A stretch of 64,000 nucleotides of DNA from Obesumbacterium proteus (GCF_001586165.1 NZ_CP014608.1:2976001-3040000); one strand, 5' to 3'. Positions 36,267 through 43,218 are shown, numbered from the stretch's first letter. Numbers and translations: made by a program. The notes: generated by a model not told the origin, from the sequence alone.

Positions 36267-36330
36267 CCATTAAATCTTCTAAGAACTGGCCAGCTAACTT
36301 CTTGACCAGTTCATCACGTTCCTCGCTCAT
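36136..36330 (-). CDS. Possible small leftward-operon protein
   Basis: A 64-codon ORF with an excellent GAGGTAGGT ribosome site and a protein-like start (MSEERDELVKKLAGQFLEDLM). Two thirds of it is antisense to the + strand gene at 36012-36266, so the C-terminal part may be meaningless sequence left after a recombination event. Confidence 0.4.
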   Translation of the reverse strand: MSEERDELVKKLAGQFLEDLMAISENQQRFQSLFGSYQKSQQQKPERLLQRVHTIHVEFLLSAE

Positions 36331-36332
36331 AC

Positions 36333-36500
36333 CTACCTCTCTAAATTAAGGGAATGCTCTTCCCGCGAATCTTCTGGCGCCCCTTTATCTGCGCCAATAA
36401 TGAGTGCCTGTACTGTCTTAACCACCTCAGACGGCAGTGGTTCGTGCCATTCCCCAACAGCAAAAAAAACGTGTAATCTTTCATCACCCCAACAGTACAA
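36333..36500 (-). CDS. Leftward ORF overlapping a lambda N-like tail
   Basis: Read from a TTG at 36500, this 55-codon frame gives a natural-looking peptide (YCWGDERLHVFFAVGEWHEP, then VVKTVQALIIGADKGAP), ending three bases before the next leftward ORF. The neighbouring frame (ATG 36484 to stop 36341, 47 codons) ends GRQKIRGKSIPLI, almost the C-terminus of lambda N (GRQKIKGKSIPLI). One of the two frames is coding, or both have been. No good ribosome site is seen for the TTG. Confidence 0.4.
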   Translation of the reverse strand: MYCWGDERLHVFFAVGEWHEPLPSEVVKTVQALIIGADKGAPEDSREEHSLNLER

Positions 36501-36512
36501 AGGATTTTAACG

Positions 36513-36602
36513 ATGAAAGACTTTAAACAAGACCATATGCCACCACGTATGCAGCCGAAGCCTCAACCGAAGCCTCAGCCAAAACCAGAAGGTGGCAAAT
36601 AG
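36513..36602 (+). CDS. 29-residue Pro/Lys-rich peptide
   Basis: A 29-codon ORF with an AAGGA site, ending 16 bases before the two-TM gene. The C-terminal half is a repeated Pro-Lys-Pro-Gln pattern (QPKPQPKPQPKPEGGK). A second tiny ORF with a similar Pro/Lys end follows the two-TM gene. No family recognised; the pairing is the reason to take it seriously. Confidence 0.4.
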   Translation: MKDFKQDHMPPRMQPKPQPKPQPKPEGGK

Positions 36603-36618
36603 CTGAATCAGAGGAAAA

Positions 36619-37083
36619 ATGGACAGAGAAGAACTGCTTTACAGAATTGAGTATTCATACAACTTCGAACACCTATTTAGTTCACTAACTTGGCGAATTG
36701 ATAAGCTTATTTCGCTAATTCTTCTCATCCTCGGTTCGGCTGTTTTTTCAGGAGTCCAAGGTGCGTTTTGGTATGGCTTGGCTGTCGCTGTTCTGACTGC
36801 AATTCAAATGACATATCAGTTTGCTAAATCATCAGAACATTCATCTCGCCAAAGTAGAGAGTATTTGAAGCTCTTAACGCTGGAGAGCAGATATTCAGAT
36901 GATGAGTTACTAGATAAGCTTGTAGAGTTAGAAGACAACGACCTAAGACCGTGGCTGATCCTTTCAGATATTGCATTGGTTAGAACAAATATCAGAAAGG
37001 GTTACGATGAAGACCAAGACCCGAACTTATCTCGGACGAAACGTTTTATTGCATGGTTTGCCGGAGATAACCCTCACCGGTAA
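36619..37083 (+). CDS. Two-TM protein at the sieB position (superinfection exclusion candidate)
   Basis: A 154-residue protein with two adjacent membrane helices (about residues 28-65: LISLILLILGSAVFSG and FWYGLAVAVLTAIQMTYQF) followed by a charged helical cytoplasmic tail with many Glu/Asp/Arg. This layout resembles SLATT-type two-TM effector proteins. It is transcribed opposite to the pL operon right beside N, where lambda and P22 carry sieB. By position I infer a lysogen-expressed exclusion or abortive-infection protein. An AGAGGAAA site precedes the ATG. Confidence 0.6.
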   Translation: MDREELLYRIEYSYNFEHLFSSLTWRIDKLISLILLILGSAVFSGVQGAFWYGLAVAVLTAIQMTYQFAKSSEHSSRQSREYLKLLTLESRYSDDELLDKLVELEDNDLRPWLILSDIALVRTNIRKGYDEDQDPNLSRTKRFIAWFAGDNPHR

Positions 37084-37101
37084 ATTGTTTAAGTGAACAC
37101 A

Positions 37102-37176
37102 ATGACCTGTAGAGATATAGTCCCTAATCACGCTATTCCCCGCCCAACACCTAAACCACCTAAGCCTAAAGGTTAG
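37102..37176 (+). CDS. 24-residue Pro/Lys-rich peptide
   Basis: A 24-codon ORF directly after the two-TM gene, with a C-terminal PRPTPKPPKPKG that echoes the Pro/Lys repeat of the 29-residue ORF before it. There is no strong ribosome site. It may be a real micropeptide, or two copies of a repeat whose role is at the nucleic-acid level. Confidence 0.35.
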   Translation: MTCRDIVPNHAIPRPTPKPPKPKG

Positions 37177-37193
37177 TAAAACGGGGTAGGAGA

Positions 37194-37349
37194 CTACCTC
37201 GCGGTGATATTTTCACTCTTACGGTGACCTGCTGCGTATAATGAGGCAGGCAATGAAGTCCGGTAGTTGCAACCTGTAGCTGCTGCAATCATCCGTTCTT
37301 TTTCTCGTATCGCATGGCGCTTAGCCCTGCATCGTTCTCTTGCATTCAT
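37194..37349 (-). CDS. N: N-like transcription antiterminator (short)
   Basis: A 51-residue ORF with a perfect GGAGG site five bases before its ATG. The N-terminus is a basic, arginine-rich motif (NARERCRAKRHAIREKERM) as in N proteins that bind boxB. The C-terminus SLYAAGHRKSENITAR closely resembles the end of P22 N (ALYAAGHRKSKQITAR, from memory). It is the first gene after pL and nutL, exactly the position of N. At half the usual length it may be a minimal or internally deleted form. Confidence 0.72.
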   Translation of the reverse strand: MNARERCRAKRHAIREKERMIAAATGCNYRTSLPASLYAAGHRKSENITAR

Positions 37350-37416
37350 AAGAACCTCCATTTGTCCGGCACAGGCCGCTATATAAACGACCTGTAACTG
37401 ACATTTTTCACACTAA

Positions 37417-37462
37417 ACACCTTCTCGGCATAAAGTGGTAAAGCATCAGATTGTTAAAGAGC
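37417..37462 (-). promoter_or_regulatory. nutL: boxA and boxB
   Basis: Read on the - strand, boxA GCTCTTTAACAAT (37462-37450) is followed 18 bases later by boxB, a 5-bp stem with a GAGAA pentaloop (ATGCC-GAGAA-GGTGT, 37431-37417). This matches lambda-type N-utilisation sites and lies between pL and the N ORF. Confidence 0.82.
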
Positions 37463-37507
37463 TGGCGGCTTCCGGTGATCTGGTGTGCTGCCGTGTTGAT
37501 GTGGTTA

Positions 37508-37548
37508 AGATTACCTGCGGGTAATTTCATTGTCTATACCTGTGGGTA
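37508..37548 (-). promoter_or_regulatory. pL promoter with two OL operators
   Basis: On the - strand TAGACA (37536-37531) and TAATCT (37513-37508) are 17 bases apart. Operator palindromes of the form TACCTGCGGGTA lie at 37511-37524 (between the boxes) and 37537-37548 (overlapping the upstream side of the -35 box). The same motif occurs three times in the cI-cro gap, so this is OL. Confidence 0.8.
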
Positions 37549-37565
37549 AATATTTTGGGTAAACA

Positions 37566-37595
37566 AAATTACCTCACTGAAAAGTAAGGTAATTT
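37566..37595 (-). terminator. Terminator after cI
   Basis: An 8-bp AT-rich inverted repeat (AAATTACC/GGTAATTT) lies just past the cI stop; on the - strand it is followed by TTTTGTTT. It would end the repressor transcript before pL. Confidence 0.5.
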
Positions 37596-37607
37596 ATTTT
37601 TTAGAAA

Positions 37608-38303
37608 TTATTGAGGGAGTTCTGAAGCGTCTATGTATCGTGATGATTTTACAATTGCGGCAACATATGAGATCTGAGAAACATCTGTATGACGCATAGT
37701 TATTGGTGCATGTGATTGATTTACACTTACAAATTGGTAATAGCCATCTCTATCATAGCCTATTTTTTTTATCATGTTATGGCCGCTTGAAGTTCGGATG
37801 AATACTTCATCTCCAGCGTAAATGGTGCGACTTGGCTCAACAACAACAAATTCACCTGAATTTATTCGAGGGAACATGCTGTCTCCACGAACCTTTACAG
37901 CAAATGCTTTTGGGTCATCACTATAAATTCGGAGCCAGCCAGAAAGTTGCTCCATCATTTCTATTGAACCATCCACACCCAAAACGGCCTCCCCAATGAC
38001 CTCAACAATTCCATTTTTTATACTGCCAGAGAACTCAATCTCCTCATTGTAGCTCATAGGGATATTTGTGTTAGACACAAGGTCATCCATCCATCCAGTT
38101 GGCAGCTTTAGCTTTGACTCGATGGTTTCTACCATTTCCTCCCCTATACGCTTTCTTCCTTTTTTGTCTTCAGGATAAAGCATTCTAGATACATAGCTTG
38201 GATCCACGCCTATCTCATTGGCCAGCGCGGAAGCTTTCCCATTAAATCTTTCATCTCGCAGCTGACGAAGTCGCTGCCTTCTAATCTCGAATTTATCCAT
38301 CAC
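37608..38303 (-). CDS. cI: CI-type prophage repressor (S24 peptidase domain)
   Basis: A 231-residue repressor. Residues 1-70 form a helix-turn-helix domain (ASALANEIGVDPSYVSRMLYPEDKKGRKRIGE). The C-terminal half is a LexA/S24-type self-cleavage and dimerisation domain with the catalytic Ser in VRGDSMFPRINSGEFVVVEP and the Lys expected near SGHNMIKKIGYD. It should bind the TACCTGCGGGTA operators on both sides and keep the prophage silent until RecA-stimulated cleavage. It is transcribed leftward, divergent from cro, as in lambda. Confidence 0.92.
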   Translation of the reverse strand: MMDKFEIRRQRLRQLRDERFNGKASALANEIGVDPSYVSRMLYPEDKKGRKRIGEEMVETIESKLKLPTGWMDDLVSNTNIPMSYNEEIEFSGSIKNGIVEVIGEAVLGVDGSIEMMEQLSGWLRIYSDDPKAFAVKVRGDSMFPRINSGEFVVVEPSRTIYAGDEVFIRTSSGHNMIKKIGYDRDGYYQFVSVNQSHAPITMRHTDVSQISYVAAIVKSSRYIDASELPQ

Positions 38304-38319
38304 TAAATTCTACTAAATG

Positions 38320-38376
38320 TTACCCGCTGGTAAATGACCTGCGGGTATTGCTTAATTGTATACCTGCGGGTAAACT
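38320..38376. promoter_or_regulatory. OR operators and pR promoter
   Basis: Three operator palindromes lie between cI and cro: TTACCCGCTGGTAA (38320-38333), TGACCTGCGGGTAT (38335-38348) and ATACCTGCGGGTAA (38360-38373). pR is TTGCTT (38348-38353) and TAAACT (38371-38376), 17 bases apart, with the third operator covering the spacer and -10 box. The first operator lies next to cI and should control pRM. Confidence 0.8.
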
Positions 38377-38406
38377 AAATTTCGTATAGATAATCGGAGG
38401 CATGAA

Positions 38407-38637
38407 ATGGAAGAACTACGCATTTACCTAAATGCAATGTCTTCGGATGAACAGCGACTCTTCGCTGAAAGATGTGGAACAACAATTGGGTACCTCCGCA
38501 AGGCTTTAAGTCGCAATCACGAATTAGGCGCTGCCTTGTGCGTGTTAATTGAAACAGCTAGCGACGGATCGGTAACTAGAAAACATCTTCATCCGCAGGA
38601 CTGGACTCAAATTTGGCCTGAGTTAATGGCCGCTTAA
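38407..38637 (+). CDS. cro: Cro-like regulator (YdaS type)
   Basis: A 76-residue DNA-binding protein of the Cro/YdaS group. The helix-turn-helix is in RLFAERCGTTIGYLRKALSRN, and the C-terminal KHLHPQDWTQIWPEL is typical. It is the first gene from pR, divergent from cI, and should compete for the same operators to favour lytic growth. The ATG at 38407 has GGAGG six bases upstream; the ATG at 38402 is too close. Confidence 0.88.
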   Translation: MEELRIYLNAMSSDEQRLFAERCGTTIGYLRKALSRNHELGAALCVLIETASDGSVTRKHLHPQDWTQIWPELMAA

Positions 38638-38645
38638 GCAACACC

Positions 38646-38689
38646 GCTCTTTAAACAATCTGATCTCTCACCCTATGCCGAAAAGGCGT
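38646..38689 (+). promoter_or_regulatory. nutR: boxA and boxB
   Basis: Nine bases after the cro stop, boxA GCTCTTTAAACAATCT (38646-38661) is followed by boxB, ATGCC-GAAAA-GGCGT (38675-38689), a 5-bp stem with a GAAAA pentaloop. The stem is nearly identical to nutL. Confidence 0.85.
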
Positions 38690-38754
38690 TTGGTGAAAAC
38701 CCTAACCACCTAACCGGTGGTGTAACTATTTATTCAACAAAGGAAGTATCACAA

Positions 38755-39096
38755 ATGGAACATGCAAAAACACGCAACAACTCACAAGAGATTGAAGTTC
38801 GTATCAGGGGGCTAATAAGCCGATTAGGTTTAGCTACCGTCGCTAAGGGTATGGGGCTGGATAAGTCTCAAATCAGCAGGATGCAGACAGGGAAGCAATG
38901 CTTTGTGGAGAGGGTGGCTAAGTTCTTGGAGGTCATCGGGTTCTGCAAAGAGGACTCGATCTTATCAATTGCAGGTGATGAAGCCGCTGAGATAGCGAAG
39001 TCACTACGAATGCTGAGCATGATTATCAACTCAGAAAAGAAAAAGTCGCCAACTGCGGGAACAGCTGACGACTCTCAGATCACTATGAATTTTTAA
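38755..39096 (+). CDS. cII: CII-type lysogeny activator
   Basis: A 113-residue protein of the phage CII family. The helix-turn-helix block GLATVAKGMGLDKSQISRMQTGK is near-identical in type to lambda/HK022 CII, followed by the short oligomerisation region. CII activates the promoters that establish cI and int expression. It follows nutR with an AAGGAAG ribosome site. Confidence 0.92.
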   Translation: MEHAKTRNNSQEIEVRIRGLISRLGLATVAKGMGLDKSQISRMQTGKQCFVERVAKFLEVIGFCKEDSILSIAGDEAAEIAKSLRMLSMIINSEKKKSPTAGTADDSQITMNF

Positions 39097-39123
39097 ATAC
39101 TGGATCAATTTACAGGAGTAATT

Positions 39124-39765
39124 ATGCACCTAGAAGAACTTAAGTTGCAAACCACTGAAGTAAAAAAAATGTCTATACCTGAAGGTTTCAGGCTTGGAGG
39201 ATGGGTTTATATCCTTAGCAACGAGCATATGCCCGGAATCTATAAAGTGGGAATGACCACAAATAGCCCAGCAATAAGAGCGAAAGAACTCTCATCCTCT
39301 ACCGGAGTTCCTTCTGCATTCAAAGTTGAAGCCTCATTCCATTGCGATAACCCATCATTTTCTGAACGAGAAATTCACGCAGCTCTTAGCGGTTGTCGGG
39401 TTAATTCATCAAGAGAATTCTTTAGCATCGAACTTAAAGAACTCAAGGAGATTTGCGAGCAATCGTGCCAAGTCAGAGCTAATGAGCCAGTTGAATACAT
39501 GGCAATGAACTATGACGTCATCTCATTTGAGCGACTCGCTGACCTCAATATTTTTGAATTGATTGAGGATACCGGATTGAACGTTTTTGGCGACCGGCTC
39601 GCTATCGCTGAACGTTTGATTCGGATAGGAGCAGAGAGAGTTTTTGAGATGAATGGCATGTATTGCTCAATGGTATTCCATGAGGGAGAGGGTTTCCTGA
39701 TCCAAAACGCGGAATATCAATACGTGATGGCGCAACAGGAAGCAGAGCTGACTGCGGAGAAATGA
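39124..39765 (+). CDS. GIY-YIG / T5orf172-type nuclease-like protein
   Basis: A 213-residue protein with the GIY-YIG-like core WVYILSNEHMPGIYKVGMT near residues 26-45, the Arg-containing helix AIRAKELSSSTGVP, and a Glu-bearing SEREIHAALSGCRV region, all as in T5orf172/MUG113 domains. The C-terminal 100 residues are unassigned. It lies between cII and O, a place usually without an extra gene, and may act in defence, DNA processing or exclusion; this is inference. Confidence 0.68.
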   Translation: MHLEELKLQTTEVKKMSIPEGFRLGGWVYILSNEHMPGIYKVGMTTNSPAIRAKELSSSTGVPSAFKVEASFHCDNPSFSEREIHAALSGCRVNSSREFFSIELKELKEICEQSCQVRANEPVEYMAMNYDVISFERLADLNIFELIEDTGLNVFGDRLAIAERLIRIGAERVFEMNGMYCSMVFHEGEGFLIQNAEYQYVMAQQEAELTAEK

Positions 39766-39766
39766 G

Positions 39767-40684
39767 ATGGGAGTTGTCAGAAAGGTAGATTTTAACGCAA
39801 AAGTATTGATACCAGATAAGTCAGGGGGGCGTATGGCTGACCTGTCCAATGGGTACACAAAGGTCGCCAACGAGATTCAACAGCTAAAACCACGCCTCAG
39901 AATGTCAGGTAGGGAATGGCAATGTTTCGAGGCGGTGATCTGGCTCACCTACGGATGGAATAAGAAACAGGACAGGGTGACGAACACCGTAATCGCCGAG
40001 CTGACAGGTTTGAGCGACACGCATGTATCGGACGCTATCAGGGCTTTAGCAGAGAGGAAAATTATCTTTAGCCAGAAGCAGGGAATGATGAAACTTGTTG
40101 GGGTAAACACTGAATTATCTGGCTGGATTTTAGACAAACCGGAAACGGGAAGAAAATTCCCGAAAACGGGAAAATCCTTCCCAGAATCAGGAAAAAGGTT
40201 CCCGAAAACGGTAGACACCCAATACAAGAACAAGAACAGTAATAAAAACCCTTCGTCCGATGATTCTCTCGAATCACCTGACAAGCCCATTTCAAAGTTT
40301 CTCTCATCTCATCCAGATGCGTTTGTTTACTCAGCTACTGGATCGAAGTGGGGGACTGAGGAAGACGATAGGGCTAGTCGCTGGATTTACGAGAAGGTCT
40401 GCGTGGTTGATGCATCAGCAAAAGAACCCAACTGGGCAGACTGGGCAAACGTAGTTCGACTGATGAGACAGCAAGATAACCGAACGCACAAAGAGATTTG
40501 TGAGTTATTCCTCTGGGCAAATCGAGATTCGTTCTGGTGCTCAAACATCCTATCCCCAGCAGCTCTGCGGAAAAAATGGGGAACCCTATCTGCCCAGATG
40601 GGCAAACCAAACCGAAGCCAACGACCAAGCGCTGATCCGGTACCACACTGGAACAGCAAAGAGTCATGGGAGGATTTCATATGA
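39767..40684 (+). CDS. O: Replication initiator O-like protein
   Basis: A 305-residue lambda O-type protein. The N-terminal winged-helix domain is typical (MADLSNGYTKVANEIQ, then FEAVIWLTYGWNKKQDRVTNTVIAEL). The middle is a repeat-coded stretch (KFPKTGKSFPESGKRFPKT) whose DNA forms the origin iterons. The C-terminal domain should contact P. The ATG at 39767 follows the previous stop by one base. Its last codon overlaps the P start. Confidence 0.88.
   Translation: MGVVRKVDFNAKVLIPDKSGGRMADLSNGYTKVANEIQQLKPRLRMSGREWQCFEAVIWLTYGWNKKQDRVTNTVIAELTGLSDTHVSDAIRALAERKIIFSQKQGMMKLVGVNTELSGWILDKPETGRKFPKTGKSFPESGKRFPKTVDTQYKNKNSNKNPSSDDSLESPDKPISKFLSSHPDAFVYSATGSKWGTEEDDRASRWIYEKVCVVDASAKEPNWADWANVVRLMRQQDNRTHKEICELFLWANRDSFWCSNILSPAALRKKWGTLSAQMGKPNRSQRPSADPVPHWNSKESWEDFI
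40142..40219 (+). repeat. Replication origin iterons inside O
   Basis: Three 21-base units (40142-40162, 40163-40183, 40184-40204) and a partial fourth share AAACGGGAAAA...TTCCCGA and are each internally palindromic. They are exactly 21 bases apart, so each codes for seven residues of O. This is the lambda-type ori arrangement. Confidence 0.85.
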
Positions 40685-41388
40685 CACATCGACTGATGAG
40701 TGCTATCGAAAACCGAGATGGTTCGGCGCTGGCCAGAATGTCCAACCCAGCTACACAGGCAATGCAGGGGGTTGTGAATCCTGATGCTGAAAACTTGGTT
40801 GACGCTCTGTTTCGCCAACTCAAACAGGTGTTCCCAGCGGCAAGCCAAACCAACCTGCGTAGACCTGAAGACGAGAACGCAGCAAAAAAACAGTGGATTG
40901 CTGCATTCGCTGAGAATGGAATCCGAACCAGAGAGCAGCTATCGGCTGGGATGCAACATGCCCGATCCAGTGAGTCTCCGTTCTGGCCTTCACCCGGTCA
41001 ATTTATCGCATGGTGCAAGCAAGGTGTTCTGAAAGCTAACGGCTTGCCAAGTAGCGAGGAGCTGTATGGCCTAGTGATGGAGTATTGTGCTAACCGTGGA
41101 TTGTATTCGTCACCCGAGTCCTATCCGTGGCCGAGCAACGCGGCGTACTGGATGGTGACAAAGCTATATTCGCAGATGCGCGGTAAGAACCAGTCGGAAT
41201 CAGAACTCCGCAAGAGCTGCACTGAAGAGTTGGTAATCATGGGGCGGCGTATTGAGTCTGGTGAAGAAATACCAAAGCCAGTTGTTCAGTTGGAAAAGCT
41301 ACACATTCCGATCAGCAATGAAGCTGGACTACAGAAAATTGCAGATATTCGCAAAAAGCTAAACCTTCCGCGTAGAGGTCAGCAATGA
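40681..41388 (+). CDS. P: Replication protein P (helicase loader)
   Basis: A 235-residue lambda P-type protein that loads the host DnaB helicase at the O-bound origin. Recognisable blocks are LVDALFRQLKQVFPAA and WPSPGQFIAWCKQG. The ATG at 40681 overlaps the O stop (ATGA) and has GGGAGG upstream, so it is preferred over an ATG 15 bases earlier. Confidence 0.9.
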   Translation: MTHRLMSAIENRDGSALARMSNPATQAMQGVVNPDAENLVDALFRQLKQVFPAASQTNLRRPEDENAAKKQWIAAFAENGIRTREQLSAGMQHARSSESPFWPSPGQFIAWCKQGVLKANGLPSSEELYGLVMEYCANRGLYSSPESYPWPSNAAYWMVTKLYSQMRGKNQSESELRKSCTEELVIMGRRIESGEEIPKPVVQLEKLHIPISNEAGLQKIADIRKKLNLPRRGQQ

Positions 41389-41579
41389 GCAAGTGTTGCA
41401 TGTGTCACCAGTATCTCGAATACGGCGACGGCCTCACGTATCACGGATTCACATCATGTGAGACGCACTACGAAGGGATGGTTGATCGCGTTGATTCTTG
41501 GCGAGCGGATGCCTTTGAAACTGACACGCAAGAGCTGCATGGAGTTGATGAGCCAGAGACAACAATACAGTGGAGATAG
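41385..41579 (+). CDS. Small Cys-rich phage protein
   Basis: A 64-residue protein with CCMCHQYLEYGDGL and a later SCETHYE, a probable zinc-binding CxxC-xn-CxxH motif, and an acidic tail. It starts with an ATGA overlap of the P stop. Function unknown; it is the first gene after P in the nin-like region. Confidence 0.55.
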   Translation: MSKCCMCHQYLEYGDGLTYHGFTSCETHYEGMVDRVDSWRADAFETDTQELHGVDEPETTIQWR

Positions 41580-41581
41580 TC

Positions 41582-41824
41582 ATGAATAAATTAATCCTCA
41601 TAGGTGCATTGCTTTTGGCTGGATGCACAGACCCAAATGAGGCTAGAAAGGTACTGCAGGACAATGGATATACCGACATCCGTATAGGCGGTTACTCATG
41701 GTTAGGTTGCAGTGAGAACGATCAGTTTTCGACTGAATTTATCGCCAAGGGGCCAACTGGCCGAGATGTTAAAGGTGTTGTTTGCTCAGGTTGGCTAAAA
41801 GGCTCAACGATACGTTTTCTCTGA
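41582..41824 (+). CDS. Small phage lipoprotein
   Basis: An 80-residue lipoprotein: NKLILIGALLLAGC is a clear type II signal with lipobox LAGC, followed by a small domain with two more cysteines (LGCSEND, VVCSGW) that may form a disulfide. GGAG lies seven bases before the ATG at 41582, so this start is preferred over an upstream ATG. It may alter the envelope of the lysogen; role unknown. Confidence 0.6.
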   Translation: MNKLILIGALLLAGCTDPNEARKVLQDNGYTDIRIGGYSWLGCSENDQFSTEFIAKGPTGRDVKGVVCSGWLKGSTIRFL

Positions 41825-41835
41825 TGGAGATAGTC

Positions 41836-42066
41836 ATGACAACCAGAGAGATTTTTCGTAAAGGGCAGATGGTGCCCAAAAGGCTAAGTATGGCCGTCAC
41901 CCATAGGAAAGTGCAGCATAAAATTACGTTTGGTTGCGACACGATTATATGCGGTAGGACGCTGAGTCCGGCTGTTATTGGTGACGGTCCAATTTTAAAT
42001 TTACCAGCGAACATTTGCAGGGTTAGACATAACAAAACAAAGCAGAAAGTATCTGTGGTTTTTTAG
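41836..42066 (+). CDS. Hypothetical phage protein
   Basis: A 76-residue basic protein (MTTREIFRKGQMVPKRLS...) with GGAG seven bases upstream of the ATG at 41836. Beta-rich middle (HKITFGCDTIICGRTL). Not recognised. The sequence GATGGAGATAGTCATGA before it is nearly the same as the start region of the preceding lipoprotein gene. Confidence 0.5.
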   Translation: MTTREIFRKGQMVPKRLSMAVTHRKVQHKITFGCDTIICGRTLSPAVIGDGPILNLPANICRVRHNKTKQKVSVVF

Positions 42067-42108
42067 ACATGCACTTTTCGTATTACAGCGTTGGGTTGGA
42101 GGTATCAA

Positions 42109-42387
42109 ATGACAAGTCGTGAACAGTTTGAAGCGGCATGGGAAAAAAATAACGAATGCGAGCCTATGGATGGCTGGGAAAGTCTGCGTTGTGATGATGG
42201 TTACACGGACGAGATAATTGATGGTCAGTGGTGGGCATGGCAAGCAAGCCGCGAGGCGGTGGAAGTAGAGATGCCGCCTCAAGTTGATTGCTGCAACGTA
42301 CCATTCGCCGCTCACTCATGGAATGCTTGTCTGGAAGAATCGGAAAAGCGCATTCGCGCCGCTGGCATCAAGGTTAAGGGGGAGTGA
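42109..42387 (+). CDS. Hypothetical phage protein
   Basis: A 92-residue protein from the ATG at 42109 (TTGGAGG site). It has a TSREQFEAAW start and GQWWAWQASREAVEVE, a block common to many lambdoid small proteins. It ends with a four-base stop/start overlap into ninB. Confidence 0.55.
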   Translation: MTSREQFEAAWEKNNECEPMDGWESLRCDDGYTDEIIDGQWWAWQASREAVEVEMPPQVDCCNVPFAAHSWNACLEESEKRIRAAGIKVKGE

Positions 42388-42827
42388 TGGATAAACAGGC
42401 CTATTTCCTGATAGACCGACACCGACAGCAAAACGCAATCCAGTTCATCCAGTCACTTCCAGTTAATCCAGATTCACCCCTCGTAGTAACAATCCAAGAG
42501 CGAACCAGAACCCTAGACCAGAATGCGCGTTTGTGGGCAATGCTGAACGATATTAGCGAGCAAGTCGTTTGGCACGGTTTAACGCTCAGTAGCGAAGATT
42601 GGAAGCACATATTCACCGCATCACTCAAAGGCCAGCGTTCGGCACCGGGTATTGAGGGTGGGTTCGTTGTGCTTGGGCAATCAACTAGTCGAATGACTGT
42701 AGGTGAAATGCGTGACCTGATAGAGCTGATACAGGCGTTTGGTGCGGAGCATAACGTTAAGTTCGGTGATGATGCCATAGCCGCGATGCGCTGGGCTCAA
42801 CAACACAACAGGAGTTCAGCAGCATGA
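42387..42827 (+). CDS. ninB: Recombination mediator NinB
   Basis: A 146-residue NinB/Orf-type protein, which stands in for RecFOR by helping RecA onto SSB-coated DNA. Family signatures are RTRTLDQNARLWAMLNDISEQV and DWKHIFTASLKGQRSAPGIEGG. The ATG at 42387 follows a GGGGGAG site and overlaps the previous stop. It opens the nin region between P and Q. Confidence 0.92.
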   Translation: MDKQAYFLIDRHRQQNAIQFIQSLPVNPDSPLVVTIQERTRTLDQNARLWAMLNDISEQVVWHGLTLSSEDWKHIFTASLKGQRSAPGIEGGFVVLGQSTSRMTVGEMRDLIELIQAFGAEHNVKFGDDAIAAMRWAQQHNRSSAA

Positions 42828-43054
42828 GCAAACTACCTCGTAACTTCGGATGGGACAGGCACAAGCTAGCCACGCTCACATACGAAGAATTAGAAAGACT
42901 TGAAGCAGATGTGAAAGAGAACCATGAGTGCAGGAATGGGATTTATATCTACGATGCCGCGGGGAGGAAGAAACTGGATGCACTCAGTTGGGCTGTTTAC
43001 TACAAGAACAAGGCTGACCGAGCTACCGACCCCGAGCCACCGGAGGCCGCATGA
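42824..43054 (+). CDS. Hypothetical nin-region protein
   Basis: A 76-residue protein starting MSKLPRNFGWDRHKLATLTYEELERLEADVK (ATGA overlap with ninB) and with a Tyr/Lys-rich C-terminus. Conserved-looking small protein of the nin region without known function. Confidence 0.55.
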   Translation: MSKLPRNFGWDRHKLATLTYEELERLEADVKENHECRNGIYIYDAAGRKKLDALSWAVYYKNKADRATDPEPPEAA

Positions 43055-43218
43055 AGAAAACAGTTATTTCATGTGCAATCGCATACTGCATAGCAAGCAC
43101 ACAGAAAGAATCTTCGAAGATTGGATTATGGGAATCAGCGCCAAAAACATTTACTGACCATTACAACAGGAATGAACCATGGCGGGATAAGAAAAGAAAA
43201 CCATGGAGGCGCAGATGA
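43051..43218 (+). CDS. 55-residue nin-region ORF
   Basis: ATGA overlaps link it to both neighbours. The N-terminus is mildly hydrophobic (KKTVISCAIAYCIAST) and the C-terminus is strongly basic (KKRKPWRRR). No family recognised. The overlap pattern matches all other nin genes here, which is good evidence that it is translated. Confidence 0.5.
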   Translation: MKKTVISCAIAYCIASTQKESSKIGLWESAPKTFTDHYNRNEPWRDKKRKPWRRR

